From contig CM032121.1 in assembly GCA_018894105.1 (NCBI GenBank), positions 2,233,507-2,297,506 on the forward strand: DNA of 64,000 bases. The letters run 5' to 3'. The DNA comes from Jacaranda mimosifolia. Its lineage: Eukaryota > Streptophyta > Magnoliopsida > Lamiales > Bignoniaceae. Below, in pieces: positions 11,401 to 24,600 of this stretch; position 1 is the first letter of the stretch, and each line of letters opens with the position of its first letter. The translations under genes were made by a program, and so were the position numbers. The notes under the pieces are model-generated. The model made no database searches and was not told the origin of the DNA. It worked only from the letters and a program-made list of their open reading frames with translations.

Positions 11401-14400
11401 TACCAAGGAAGAGACTCAAGCGCAGTCTGCACTAGCTCTCGCTGGAATCTTTGATCTCAGAAAGGACTTGCGTGAAACTGGCATTGCTGTTAAGGCTCTT
11501 TGGTCAGTCATAAAACTATTAAACGTTGAATCTGAAAACATCTTAGTGGAAGCTTCTCGGTGCCTTGCCGCTATCTTTCTCTCAGTTAAAGAGAACCGTG
11601 ATGTGTCTGCTGTTGCTAGAGATGCTTTGCCTTTACTGGTGGTGCTTGCTAACTCTTCTGTACTGCAGGTGTCTGAGCAAGCAGTTTGTGCTTTGGCCAA
11701 TCTCCTTTTAGACAGTGAAGCTTCAGAAAAAGCAATCTCAGAAGAAATTATTTTGCCTGCCACTAGAATTTTACGTGAAGGCTCAAATGTTGGAAAGATC
11801 CATGCGGCAGCAGCAATTGCTCGGCTTCTCCGTTCTCGTCAAATTGATTCTGCTTTAACTGAATGTGTAAATCGTACTGGGACGGTACTTGCTATAGTTT
11901 CTTTCCTGGAAGCTGCTGACAGTCGATCTGTTGCTACATCAGAGGCATTAGATGCACTTGCTTTTCTTTCGAGGTCTGTTGGAGATATTGGGCACATAAA
12001 ACCTGCTTGGACTGTTCTTGCTGAATACCCAAGTAGCATCACCCCAATAGTTTCATGTATTGCTGATGCCACACCAATGTTGCAGGATAAGGCTATAGAA
12101 ATATTGTCTCGGCTTTCCCAAGGTCAGCCACTAATTCTTGGGAACACAATTGCCTGTGCCACTGGATGCATTTCATCTATTGCAAGAAGGGTAATAAGTT
12201 CCTCAAATGCAAGGGTTAAAATCGGAGGAGCTGCACTTCTTGTCTGCACTGCAAAAGTCAATCATCAAAGGGTAGTTGAAGATTTAAATGGATCTAATTT
12301 GTGTGCTACACTTATTCATTCTCTTGTCAGAATGTTAACTTCTTCTGAGTCTTCTGAAGTTGGAGATCAGGGCAACAAGGATATCATAAGTATCTCCAGG
12401 ATAACTGAAGAAGAAGGAAGCGAACATGACTCAGAGAAAAGCACATCAGTTATTAGTGGTGCAAATATAGCTGTATGGCTTCTTTCCGCCCTGGCTAGTC
12501 ATGATGACAAAAGTAGACTTGAGATCATGGAGGCTGGTGCAATTGAACTTCTTACTGACAAAATTTCTCAATCCTTTTCACAGTATGCACAGGTATTTGC
12601 TTTACTTCTTTATTTGCTTTAAGTGCACAACTCATACCTAATCTTTGGTGTATCAAACTATGAAGAAATTCTTGATATTTATTGCATAGTGATCATTCAT
12701 ATAAGCTTTTCTCATCCTTTTAATTACTCATGATGCCAGTCTGGATAGTAATTTACAAAATTTTCTGGCATAGTCTTAATCAATTCGGCAAAATTTCTTT
12801 TCCAGGGTGATTATAAAGAGGATGGCAGCATATGGATTTCTGCTTTATTGTTAGCAGTATTATTTCAAGACAGAGATATCATACGCGCTCATGCAACTAT
12901 GAAAACAATTCCAGTACTGGCTAGTTTGTTAAGGACAGAGGAGGGGGCAAACAGATATTTTGCTGCCCAAGCTGTGGCCAGTCTTGTCTGTAATGGTAGC
13001 AGGGGAACTCTTCTCTCTGTTGCAAACTCAGGGGCAGCAGCAGGACTCATTTCCTTGCTTGGCTGTGCTGATGTTGACATACATGACCTTCTAGAGTTGG
13101 CTGAGGAGTTTGCTTTGGTTCGTTATCCTGATCAAATTGCCCTTGAGAGATTGTTTAGGGTCGATGACATCAGGCTTGGTGCAACTTCTAGGAAAGCAAT
13201 ACCAGCCCTTGTTGATTTGCTCAAACCTATTCCAGATCGCCCTGGAGCACCTTTTCTTGCTCTGGGACTTCTAATCCAGCTTGCTACAGATTGCCCTTCT
13301 AATCAAATTGTTATGGTGGAGTCGGGGGCGTTGGAAGGCTTGACAAAGTATCTCTCTCTCAGCCCCCAAGATGCATATGAGGAAGCTGCTACTGATTTAC
13401 TGGGCATTCTGTTTAGCACAGCTGAAATAAGGAGACATGAATCTGCATTTGGTGCGGTCACTCAGCTTGTAGCAGTTTTGCGCTTAGGTGGAAGAGCGGC
13501 AAGATATAGTGCTGCTAAAGCCTTGGAAAACTTATTTTCTGCTGATCATGTAAGGAATGCTGAATCTGCCAGGCAAGCTGTTCAACCATTGGTGGAAATT
13601 CTAAATACAGGTTTGGAGAAGGAGCAACATGCTGCTATTGCTGCTTTGGTTAGACTGCTGAATGAGAACCCATCAAGGGCCCTTGCAGTTGCTGATGTTG
13701 AGATGAATGCCGTTGATGTGCTATGCAGGATTCTTTCATCAAATTACTCGATGGAGCTGAAGGCGGATGCTGCTGAGTTGTGCTCTGTGCTTTTCGGCAA
13801 CACAAGAATAAGATCTACTCTAGCAGCGGCCCGCTGTGTTGAGCCTTTAGTTTCTTTGCTAGTTACCGAGTACAGTCCAGCACATCATTCTGTTGTCCGT
13901 GCATTAGACAAACTCCTAGATGATGAGCAGCTGGCAGAACTTGTTGCTGCACATGGTGCTGTTATCCCTCTTGTGGGCCTTCTCTACGGTCGGAATTATT
14001 TGCTCCATGATGCTATATCTAGAGCTCTCGTTAAGTTAGGTAAAGATAGGCCTGCATGCAAGATGGAAATGGTGAAAGCTGGAGTGATAGAGAGTGTGCT
14101 TGATATACTTCATGAAGCACCAGATTTCCTCTGTGCTGCATTTGCTGAATTACTCAGAATTCTAACAAATAACGCAACCATTGCAAAAGGTCCATCGGCA
14201 GCTAAAGTGGTTGAACCTTTCTTCTTGTTGCTGACAAGATCAGAATTCGGCCCTGATGGACAACATAGTGCATTACAGGTTCTTGTGAATATATTAGAGC
14301 ATCCACAGTGTCGTGCCGATTATACCCTCACATCTCAGCAAGCTATAGAACCCCTCCTACCTTTGCTCGACTCTCCTGCTTCAGCAGTGCAACAGCTGGC

Positions 14401-16513
14401 TGCCGAGCTTCTGTCCCATCTGCTTTTGGAGGAGCATCTTCAGAGAGATCCGCTGACACAACAGGTGATTGGTCCGCTTGTACGCATTCTTGGTTCTGGC
14501 ATTCCAATTTTGCAACAGAGGGCTGTGAGGGCTCTTGTCAGTGTGGCAGTAACATGGCCAAACGAAATCGCAAAAGAGGGTGGTGTAAGTGAGCTGTCCA
14601 AAGTCATACTTCAAGCTGATCCTTTACTCCCTCATGCCTTGTGGGAGTCTGCTGCTTCTGTGCTATCTAGTATTCTGCAGTTTAGTTCTGAGTTCTATTT
14701 GGAAGTACCTGTAGCAGTATTGGTCAGGTTGCTTCATTCAGGATCAGAGGGCACAGTTGTTGGTGCACTCAATGCTCTTCTGGTGTTGGAGACTGACGAC
14801 TCTACCAGTGCTGAAGCAATGGCCGAAAGTGGGGCTATTGAGGCACTTCTGCACCTTCTTAGAAGTCATCAGTGTGAGGAAACAGCTGCCCGACTACTTG
14901 AGGTGTTGTTGAACAACGTGAAGATCCGGGAATCTAAAGCTACCAAATCTGCAATTTTGCCGTTGTCCCAATACCTTTTGGATCCTCAAACGCAGGGTCA
15001 GCAAGCGAGGTTACTGGCGACCCTTGCTCTTGGTGACCTGTTCCAGAATGAGGCTCTTGCTCGAACGGCAGATGCTGTTTCAGCCTGCCGAGCATTAGTT
15101 AATCTGCTGGAGGATCAACCAACAGAAGAAATGAAAGTAGTAGCTATATGTGCTCTACAGAACCTTGTGATGTACAGCCGATCCAATAAGCGGGCAGTTG
15201 CAGAAGCTGGTGGTGTTCAGGTCGTGCTTGATCTGATCGGTTCTAGTGACCCTGAAACATCGATACAGGCAGCCATGTTTGTTAAACTTCTCTTCTCAAA
15301 CAATACCATTCAAGAATATGCTTCTAGTGAAACCGTGAGAGCTATAACAGGTGAAATCTCCTTATCTCCACAATGGAAGACTCCTTTATGGTTATATTTC
15401 TGATTTAGTCGATATCTGATTAATCTTCTGTCTTGTAGCTGCAATCGAGAAAGATTTGTGGGCTACTGGGACGGTAAATGAGGAGTATTTGAAGGCTCTG
15501 AATGCACTTTTTGGCAACTTTCCCCGTCTTAGAGCTACAGAGCCTGCAACTCTAAGCATTCCTCATTTAGTCACCTCTCTTAAGACTGGGTCAGAGGCAA
15601 CTCAAGAAGCTGCCTTGGATGCACTATTTCTCCTCAGGCAAGCTTGGTCGGCTTGTCCAGCTGAAGTTTCTAGGGCACAATCTATCGCTGCTGCAGATGC
15701 AATACCCCTTCTACAATACTTGATCCAATCAGGGCCACCGCGGTTTCAGGAGAAAGCAGAGTTTTTGCTGCAGTGTTTGCCAGGGACACTAGTGGTGATA
15801 ATCAAACGAGGAAACAATATGAGACAATCTGTTGGGAATCCGAGTGTATTCTGCAAGCTTACCCTTGGAAATACTCCCCCTCGGCAAACCAAGGTATGCA
15901 TTTCTTCTCATTTCCTAACTCATTTGTTTCAGTCCTCCCTTTTGTCCGACTTTGATGACCTCTGTCCTCTGTACATATTGTGAATCTAACGGGACCCTTG
16001 AGAGGCTTAAATATACTGGCACCAATTGTTGGAAAAGTGGATCATTTTTTGTAATAAACTTTCTCGCTTTAGTGAAAATGGATTATGCAACTTGAATTGG
16101 CATTCTATAGATAATTTTACATTAAACAATCTGGATTACTGAGAATGGCCTCTGCTCTTAGGTTGTATCAACCGGTCCCAATCCGGATTGGGACGAGAGC
16201 TTTGCATGGTCCTTTGAAAGTCCTCCAAAAGGCCAGAAACTCCACATTTCATGCAAGAACAAGAGCAAAATGGGGAAGGTAAATCGGTTGGGAGTGAACA
16301 AGATTTAGATAAAACTGTTTTTCTGATGCAGTTTTCTTACCTACTCTAATTACTTCCTTGGTTTTTCGACAGAGCTCATTTGGAAAGGTAACTATCCAAA
16401 TCGACCGTGTAGTCATGTTAGGTGCAGTTGCGGGAGAGTACACACTACTCCCTGAAAGCAAAAGCGGGCCTTCAAGAAATTTGGAGATAGAATTCCAGTG
16501 GTCTAACAAATAA
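8452..16513 (+). CDS. CSI1: Cellulose synthase-interactive protein 1 (armadillo repeats plus C2)
   Basis: CSI1 (POM2) links cellulose synthase complexes to cortical microtubules during cell-wall deposition. Coding exons: 8452-8517, 8709-8782, 9541-12592, 12806-15350, 15439-15893, 16162-16278 and 16373-16513. They sum to 6450 nt in continuous phase, giving 2149 aa, essentially the length I recall for Arabidopsis CSI1. The start [16 protein letters not shown] was chosen over the internal ATG at 9554 because the two small exons add [17 protein letters not shown] and join in phase to [17 protein letters not shown], mirroring the family N-terminus. Armadillo repeats fill about residues 60-2010; a C2 domain occupies about 2028-2149 (from [13 protein letters not shown] to EIEFQWSNK). 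No truncation or frameshift is seen. A perfect hairpin lies in intron 1 of the coding part. Identity is very secure. Confidence 0.96.
8584..8613. other. Perfect 12-bp hairpin in CSI1 intron
   Basis: TGCTTGATATGC (8584-8595) is followed by the loop TGGATT and by its exact reverse complement GCATATCAAGCA (8602-8613). It lies within the intron 8518-8708, about 70 bases after the donor. A stem this short is not a miRNA precursor; its role, if any, is unknown. Confidence 0.85.
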
Positions 16514-19500
16514 GGTATTAGCCATTTTACTTTGATTTATACTCGATTTACATAGATTTTTTTCTTGCTAGCGTATATAGTTTTTGGCTTTTTTTTTTGT
16601 AGCAATTCCTCCAGTCCCAAAAACATCCCTTTTCTCATTTTTTTTTTTTTAATTTTGTGTGTGTTGATGTATTCTTTTGTAATTTGAGTCATTTTCTCTT
16701 CTCTTGGAAACTATATGGACTGATTATGGTTATAGCTTCTTTGTACTTTTCTTTTGTAACCGTATTTGTACTGTTTTGAGAAGTTGGAGCAAATTAATGA
16801 ATTGTGATTCTGCAGATATATGTATTTCTATGTGACCACTTCTATAGGTCATTATCATGAGAACTTTCTTTTGTTAGTTAAAAAATTGTGATGTGAGTAA
16901 ATTCAAAATTCTCCCTTCCATATCATAATTTTATTAAGTACATGTATATGTATATTGGTATTTGCACCATAAGATATTACGCCTCATATTATAGACTTGA
17001 ATTGGTCATGCTGTATTCATGAAATGGCTTGGATTGGTATTAGTCTGAATACAGGAAAACGTTTTGGTAGATTGATAAATGCATTCAATCCAATAAGTTC
17101 TTTCTATCATACTTGAGAAATTCTATGATTTTATATGGTTCAGATCTTTAATGTTCTCTTATTTATACGTGTTTACTATTTAGACAGAATGCGTAATCAA
17201 TTTTATAAAGTAATTGGAAAAAGTTTCAAGATTTTGGATATTGGCATCAAATATGAATGAATAGATATTTTATTAGAAGAAAATGAATAGAAGATTTGAA
17301 GGGATGTAAATGTTAAAAAGAATATATTTTTGAGTTTTCAAGAGTTATTATACAATTGATAATAATAAATAAATTAATCATAACATGGAAAAGATTGACT
17401 CTTTTTTTTTTGTTTTTTAATGGAAAAATATTTTATACTAAGATAGTAAAGGAATAAAATTATAAATCAATTATCTCTTTCTCTTATTTGTTGCTTGATT
17501 GCAACCATATATATTGGTATTCATAATGGCCACTTTGCTTAACTTTGGATCCCAAAGGAGAGATGGGCTATTACTTTATTTATGGTGGTGTAAGGTCAAT
17601 ATGCAATTAAGCATGACATGTGGGGTTGATTGAAATTTTCTCCTTTCTTGGTTTTGAATGTTTTGATAAAAACCACACAAAGTTGCAAACAAGAAAGAGA
17701 TGGAAATTATGGCATCACCATATAAGGCCAACCTTTTTCTTTCTTTCTTTTTACTTTTTGTGACATCTCAACAAAGTTTGACATTTACACCAAAATATCA
17801 TGTTACTTTTTCCCATTTAAAATCAAACTATTGGTTTAACTTATTATAGAAGATACAAATATAATAGGTACAGTGTAGATCGATGAATAATTCTTTTTCA
17901 GTGACTAACTTGAACGTATTTATGATGACATCTTCATATTTATAAATCGTTGATCAAATTGAGGTGTATAATAAGAATATTAAAGACTTGAAATAATTTA
18001 TTTCATAATGTCGGAGTTCTAACTATATTTCCCTCTATATTTTCAATATTTAGTTAGGGAACTATTTTTAGAATATTTTTTTCTTAGACGAAATAAAGAT
18101 ACTTCAACGAGGAAATAGAGCTTAATCACACAACAATCTTCGAATTTCTCTATTTAGACAAAATAGAGGTATTTCAATCATAAAAGAGAATGAGAAAAAC
18201 TTTAGCATAAAAATTATAGCAATTATCAATATTAATATAAATTAACAAGACAAAATTCAACAATTGAAAAAAAAAAAAAAAATTGTAAAAGTGAAAAAGA
18301 CCTAAGTGGGATGAAAAGTGTAATGCATGTGATTAGGACTATTGAGCTACCAAACTTTTCAAGTTGCATTTAGTACATAAAATGATGTTCTTCGCAGTTT
18401 GGCTTGCACGTTTGAATAATGGTAATGCTTTGCATCTAAGCAACGCATGGCTGGAGACCCATTATTGGTAAAATTAGGACATTCTAATCATGAATCAACG
18501 TTCACCATAATTAATTTGTTTTGCATAAGTCATAGCCCCATAACCCCACACCCCCGCCTACCCCCAAACCCAAAGAAAACAAGAAAATAACTCATACATG
18601 CTTTCGTATTGTTGCGATCTGTATGATCCCAACAAAAATTCTTCAATATTTACATTACAGATCGAAAGATAAAAGTAATAATACAGTAAATTAATTAAAA
18701 AAATTATATTTTAGAATCATGTAAATAGGGATATTTATATGAAAATATTAAGCCGGACTCATAATTTTAAGCATAAATAGTCTTTTAGCATAACACCAAG
18801 CACCACAATTAAGTTTCGAGATCAGGGGTGATGATCAGATCTAACTTAGGATGGATTCTAGAGTATGGGAAGTTATTTTTCAATAGTAGGGGCAAAATAG
18901 ACATTTTATTCTTCCCATAATTTTACACCCCCATTCATTAATAATATGAAATTACTATATCCACCTCTATTAATAGTATATTAGTAAAAATATCCAATTC
19001 TTTTGTCTATCTTATAGAAAAAAGGAGATCTTATATTCACATTAGTTGTCGTTGCATGTCATCCCTGTGTGCACATCAGTTTGTTATATTATTGATGCTA
19101 AATTATATTAATAAATAAAATACTCAATTTTTTCCAATGTACGTTAGTAATAACATAATTTTAACAATAATCACATTAATAACATATAATAGTAAATTAT
19201 TATACTATTGATGCTAAATTATATTAATAAATAAAGTACTCAAATTTTTCCAATGTATGTTAGTAATAACATACTTTTAACAATAATCACATCAATTCAT
19301 ATTTAGCAAATTATTACATGAAAAGTTTAAAATTATTAAATATATCTACCTATACATTCCATAAACTTTGATACTATGTTTTCACTATAATATTTGTGTT
19401 TTTAATATTAAATTAAGAGATAAATTCACTTTCGAAATAAAAATAAAAATTAAGAATATAATTAGTAAAGTAAATTTTGGTATAGTATGGCGTAATCGTC

Positions 19501-20950
19501 ACTTTAAATATGTAAAAAACCTTATATATATATATATATAGTACAGATAATGATGTTTGTCATATCAATACTTTGAAATTTAATTTGTTAAAAATATTCC
19601 TCCAAATACTCCATAACACTCAGTAATTAAATGATCATTTTGATATTTTCTGTCAGAAATCACATGTTACAACTAATCATTTAAAAATTCTGAATCTATT
19701 GAGATATTTTGTCAAAACTCATTTTTTTAAAAAAAAAAAAGAGAAAAAAAAAATGCAGAGTAGTGTATGTGGCGATTGGTGAGCCAGTGTTTGGCAAAAG
19801 CCAGCACAGGCGCAAAGGGCCCCCAGCTCCCACGTTTCGCCGTCGACTAATAAAAAGCAAATTCAATTCTCTTTTGATACCTCACCATCTACCGGCCCAC
19901 CTACTCGAGCGGTGGCGCCTCCTCCTCCTCCCACCAACCCCCACCCCCCCCCCAACCCCACCAAAAAAAGAAAAATCTATATTTTTATTTTTTTTTTCCT
20001 TCCTAGTAATTACAATGATTTGGATACATTACTCAAAATTATTCTTTACAATTGAGTTTAGAGTAATCTAGGTTGAAAAATCCAACTATAAATACTTTTA
20101 TTCTCTTACTTAGCTTTTTTAATTTTTTTCGACTTATTCAATTTTTTTTAAAGTTTATGTTTAGACTTGGCCATATCACATTTTAAGACTAATAGTAAAA
20201 ATAATAAAAGATATTCTTCAAGTATGAAAATTAGTTGACGAAATAAAACTATATGATTCATTTGAAAAGGACATGATAATGACTTTTTTTTATACAACAG
20301 GATTCTCGATAAAAATTAGAATTAGTGAACTATAGTATGCTAGATGAGCACAAAAAGTTATTTTAAAGATATTTTTGCAATTCACCAATAAATCTTGAAC
20401 CTTAACAAGCATAAATGTGTATCTTTATGAAAATATTAATTGACTTTTTGTAAAAATCAGATTTAATACTATAAAAAATTGATAATAATTTAGGATTCAT
20501 TATATTTGCAATTTTATAGGAAAGTCCACAATTAAAAAAGTTAATGATAAGTTTGGTCCACGGTCTTAACCAGTTTAAATTTTTTATTTTAATTTATATT
20601 TAATTTTTTATTTTATTTAATGAATATATGACATGTATATTAATTTTTTTTATAAAAATAATTTATTAAAAATTAAATATATTTAATATAAATATAATAA
20701 GTTGAAATAAAAAATAAAATAGAGGTCTTAACAAGTGCAGTGTAATTTTTTTCCTGGACTTACGTTATTATTATTTTTTTCCTTGGGATTATTATAATTG
20801 CATGGAGTATGGTCTAGCTAGTCAAGCACCCGGTTTGGATTTGAGCTAGTAAATTGGATAGCAGGTCAAAATATCAAAGTTTTTCGAAAGAAAAATAAAA
20901 GGAAAAAGAAATTATCTCGAGCCGCTAACCGTGTAAACAAACAAACCGGA
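16514..20950. other. Intergenic spacer, CSI1 to aspartic protease
   Basis: The first roughly 300 bases should be the CSI1 3' UTR. The rest is AT-rich with no recognisable gene, containing an A-rich run near 18268-18283, a tandem duplication at 19091-19320 and an AT microsatellite near 19523-19541. A conspicuously GC-rich 150-bp patch (about 19780-19960) ends in C-rich sequence. That patch is compositionally out of place but its open frame is not recognisable. Confidence 0.5.
19091..19320. repeat. Tandem duplication, 116-bp unit, two copies
   Basis: ATTGATGCTAAATTATATTA begins at 19091 and again at 19207. Each is followed by matching AATAAATAAA, CCAATGTA, GTTAGTAATAACATA and TTTTAACAATAATCACAT segments. 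The copies are highly similar, so the duplication is fairly recent. It is non-coding. Confidence 0.9.
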
Positions 20951-21317
20951 ATGATTTGCCTTCCTTTCCTTTTTCGGTGCGTCTTACAATGCGCCACGGT
21001 GCGCAGTACACTCACCCTTGATCTCTCTGCTCTGCATCTTCTTCCTCACTCCTCATTCGTCACAAAGGAGAGAGCTACTCAACCCACTTTCTCTCTCCGC
21101 CACTCCCGGCGCAGTTTAGCTCCTTTCTCTCCCTTCAGTTCTCCTACCACCCTCGCAAACACACACAAGCATTTACTCTGACTCTTCCACCTGTACACAT
21201 ACCGACTCAAAGTACACTACAATTACACCTGTATAATACATACATATACATATACATATATATACACTTCTACTGAGATTCGTGCAAATTTTCGTTTTCT
21301 CTGATCTCCTTTAGTCT

Positions 21318-21643
21318 ATGGAGATTCGGTTAATTTTGCGCGGTTTGTTGTTTATTTTGTGCATTAATGGTGGATTAGCGAAGCAAATTGTGTATTCTGC
21401 AAGGCTGGTGCATAGGTTTTCGGATGAAGCGAAGGCACATCGAGGTGTCAGAGTTTTGAGAACTGGAGCAGAAGTCGGAGGTGGTGTGGGTTTTTGGCCG
21501 CAGCGACGGAGCTTGGGGTATTATCGACGGCTGTTGAGCAACGATGTGCAGCGGCAGGCGCTTAAGTTGAATCCTCAATTCCAATTTCTCTACCCTTCTG
21601 ACGGCAGTGCCACATTACCCCTCGGAAATGACTTCGGATGGTC

Positions 21644-21679
<36 letters not shown>

Positions 21680-24600
21680 CCTCCCCCCCCCCCCCCCCCC
21701 TCCCCCAATCCCCCAACAGTATATCTATGTCTTTCTTTGGTTTTTGTTTATTTATTTGTATATTGTGTTCAGGATGCAGATAATTAGCTTTGAATTCGTT
21801 TACGAATTTGGTTTTAACTAAAACATTTCATTTGATGGGAAATTCTAGCGTAACACGTCAGTGACATTTAATTCTAATGAAGATATTTTTGGGTTGACAA
21901 TTGTATATGGTCTTCGGAAATGTTGCTGGCTACATCTGGTTTAATGCATCTGATCCAAGGGGGAGCAGGCAGAGACCTAGTATTAGGAAAAAAGCAAAGC
22001 TTTTGGCAGATTCTATGAGGGGCACATTTGTACCTACTGCCTACAAGTGAAGTTTCATTTTTTGGGATGCTAAATTTGCCGGTTCAAGATTTATGTTTTC
22101 GATTTTTTTTGGTGGAAAACTGTTGAATACAATAGTGAGTTATGCAAAAGAATTGATTTTAGCTAAAGATTGATAGAATTTCTTGTCCACAATTTAAACC
22201 ATGTGGATTTTGTTACTACTTGGAGAAACCCATGGCTTTGCTTAAAGTTAATCAAAGCATGTAATTCAAAGAAACCTTATTTTGCAGTAGGCAGCAATTT
22301 GAATCATTGCTAGTATTTTGGAGATTGCATCTGTTGCGCTCCAGGTCATGTGCCCGAGGGCACATGTGAATGGGGAAATCACATAAACTTGTGTAATCAA
22401 TATTACATTTTGGCTTTGATTTGAATAATGCCTGATTGCATTCAGCCAAAGGCAATGCTGGTTTCTTTTCTGGAGAAAGGTTATTTTTCTTCTGTACTGA
22501 AATTCAGTATTGATTTGATGGTAACCAGTCCAATTTTTTCATGAAAAAGGCAAGTGAACAAAACTTGTAATCTTTTCTTGCATTTGATCTGTGTCAATGC
22601 CAAACAAAATATTAAAGTATGGCAATCTTCTTTTGGTTACTACATATATTACAATATCTATTACTGTGAGATTTCCTTTGCCTATCATCGGTAGTGAAAG
22701 GGTGATTTTATTATTTTGGCCCTCGGATTTTGATATCAATTGAGGGCCGCATATTTATTTGTGAGAAGTTAGAATTGAAAGAAATCACATTTTATTTATA
22801 TAGTTTCATAGTTTTAACTTCTTTTGCCATTAATACTGTTAAGCATAGTGGCACTCATGTTATTTCACCTTTTTTCAAACAGGCTACATTATATGTGGAT
22901 TGACATAGGCACGCCAAAAGTTTCTTTTCTTGTGGCATTGGATGCTGGAAGTGATCTATTCTGGGTTCCTTGTGATTGTGTGCAATGTGCACCTTTGTCT
23001 GCCAGTTATTACAGCAGTCTGGTATGCGGACATTCTTTTTCAGTAAACCATGTGCTTCTAAATTGTTTATTCAAAATTGACATTCTTTCTTCATGGTATT
23101 TTGTCACAAAAGATGATTGAAATATTTGCAACTGCTGCCCTATAGAGACAGAGAGCAGCCATAATTCATAAACTGAATTTGCTTAGAGCTCTGGTCTCCA
23201 CTGGGTAAGCTAAGCTTTATAATTTGCAAATCATGGAAACCATTATATAATGAGTATACTTATTGACAGGCACTACAAATTCTTTGATTTGTTGTGTAAT
23301 AGACACATATATCAGAAAATTTTACAAATTTCTGAAAGAGCTGTGAAGTTCTAGATAATTAGCGACATGTTTATCACTTATTCCAAATGATTGATTGGCA
23401 GGTGCTCCCTCATTTTTGGGGCATCTATTATGCAGGATAAAGATCTTAATGAGTACAATCCTTCTGGTTCTAGCACTAGCAAGCCCATCTCGTGCAGTCA
23501 TCAGTTATGTGAACTGGGCCCAAAGTGTCCGAATCCTAAGCAGCACTGTCCATATACCATCAACTACTATTCAGATGATACCTCAACTTCTGGTTTTCTG
23601 GTTGAAGATGTTCTGCATCTCGTGCCAGGGCACTCTGAAGCATCCAACAAATCTGTGAGGGCTCCAGTCATTATTGGGTGCGTTTTGTTTTGCACGTACT
23701 ACAATGTGCCCAAGAACTACCATAAACATATATTCCACTACTCATCTTGATACTTATATGTTCTTCTATTTTAGATGTGGTAGTAAACAAACTGGTGGTT
23801 ATCTAAATGGAGTCGCGCCTGATGGTCTTTTGGGTCTGGGACTTGGAGAAATTTCTGTGCCAAGTTTTCTTGCAAAAGCTGGATACATTCGGAATTCCTT
23901 TTCTCTATGTTTCAATGAAGATGATTCTGGTAGGTTATTCTTTGGGGACCAGGGATTAGCTGGCCAACAAACTACTCCATTCTTGCCTTTGGAAGGAAAA
24001 AAGTAAGCCCTTAAGTTCTAACGCTAGCTGCTAATTTTTTAATGTTTTGTCTGGGCATTGAGAATGCATATGGTTAATTCTTCATGCAGTTTAACTTATA
24101 TTGTTGGAGTGGATGCATGCTGCATTGGGAGTTCATGTCTCGACCATACTAACTTCGAGATGCTGGTTGATAGTGGGACATCATTCACATTTCTTCCAGG
24201 TCAAATCTATGATAGAGTGGCTGATGAGGTATATTCTTTTCCTTGTTTTTCTTTTTAGTTCGATTCATCCTGCTGTCTGCTCTAAGAGTAAGCGAGTTTG
24301 TTTTGAGTTGCTTTTTTAATCATAGTTTGACAGACAAGTAAATGCTTCAAAATCAAGCTTCCAAGGATACCCATGGCAATATTGCTACAAGTCCAGGTAT
24401 GTGCTTTTGTGGACTGTGTTTAAACTCACTTGATCATTTATTTATCTGCTACAGTTGAATATTTTATTTTTAACAGTTCCCATGGGGCGCCTAAGGTTCC
24501 TTCTTTGACTCTGAAGTTTGCAACATCCAATGGTTTCGTGGTCAGCAATCCTGTTTTTGTGATCTACGGCACTCAGGTTTTTGGTTGCAACACCCCCCCC

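Noticed and set aside
9554..12622. A 1022-aa open frame as a stand-alone gene
   Set aside because: It is the third coding exon of CSI1, read through its donor at 12593 into the intron; the neighbouring frame at 12848 is the next exon.
19709..20071. 120-codon frame in the GC-rich patch
   Set aside because: It begins in poly-A (poly-Lys) and ends in low-complexity Pro-rich sequence; no domain is recognisable.
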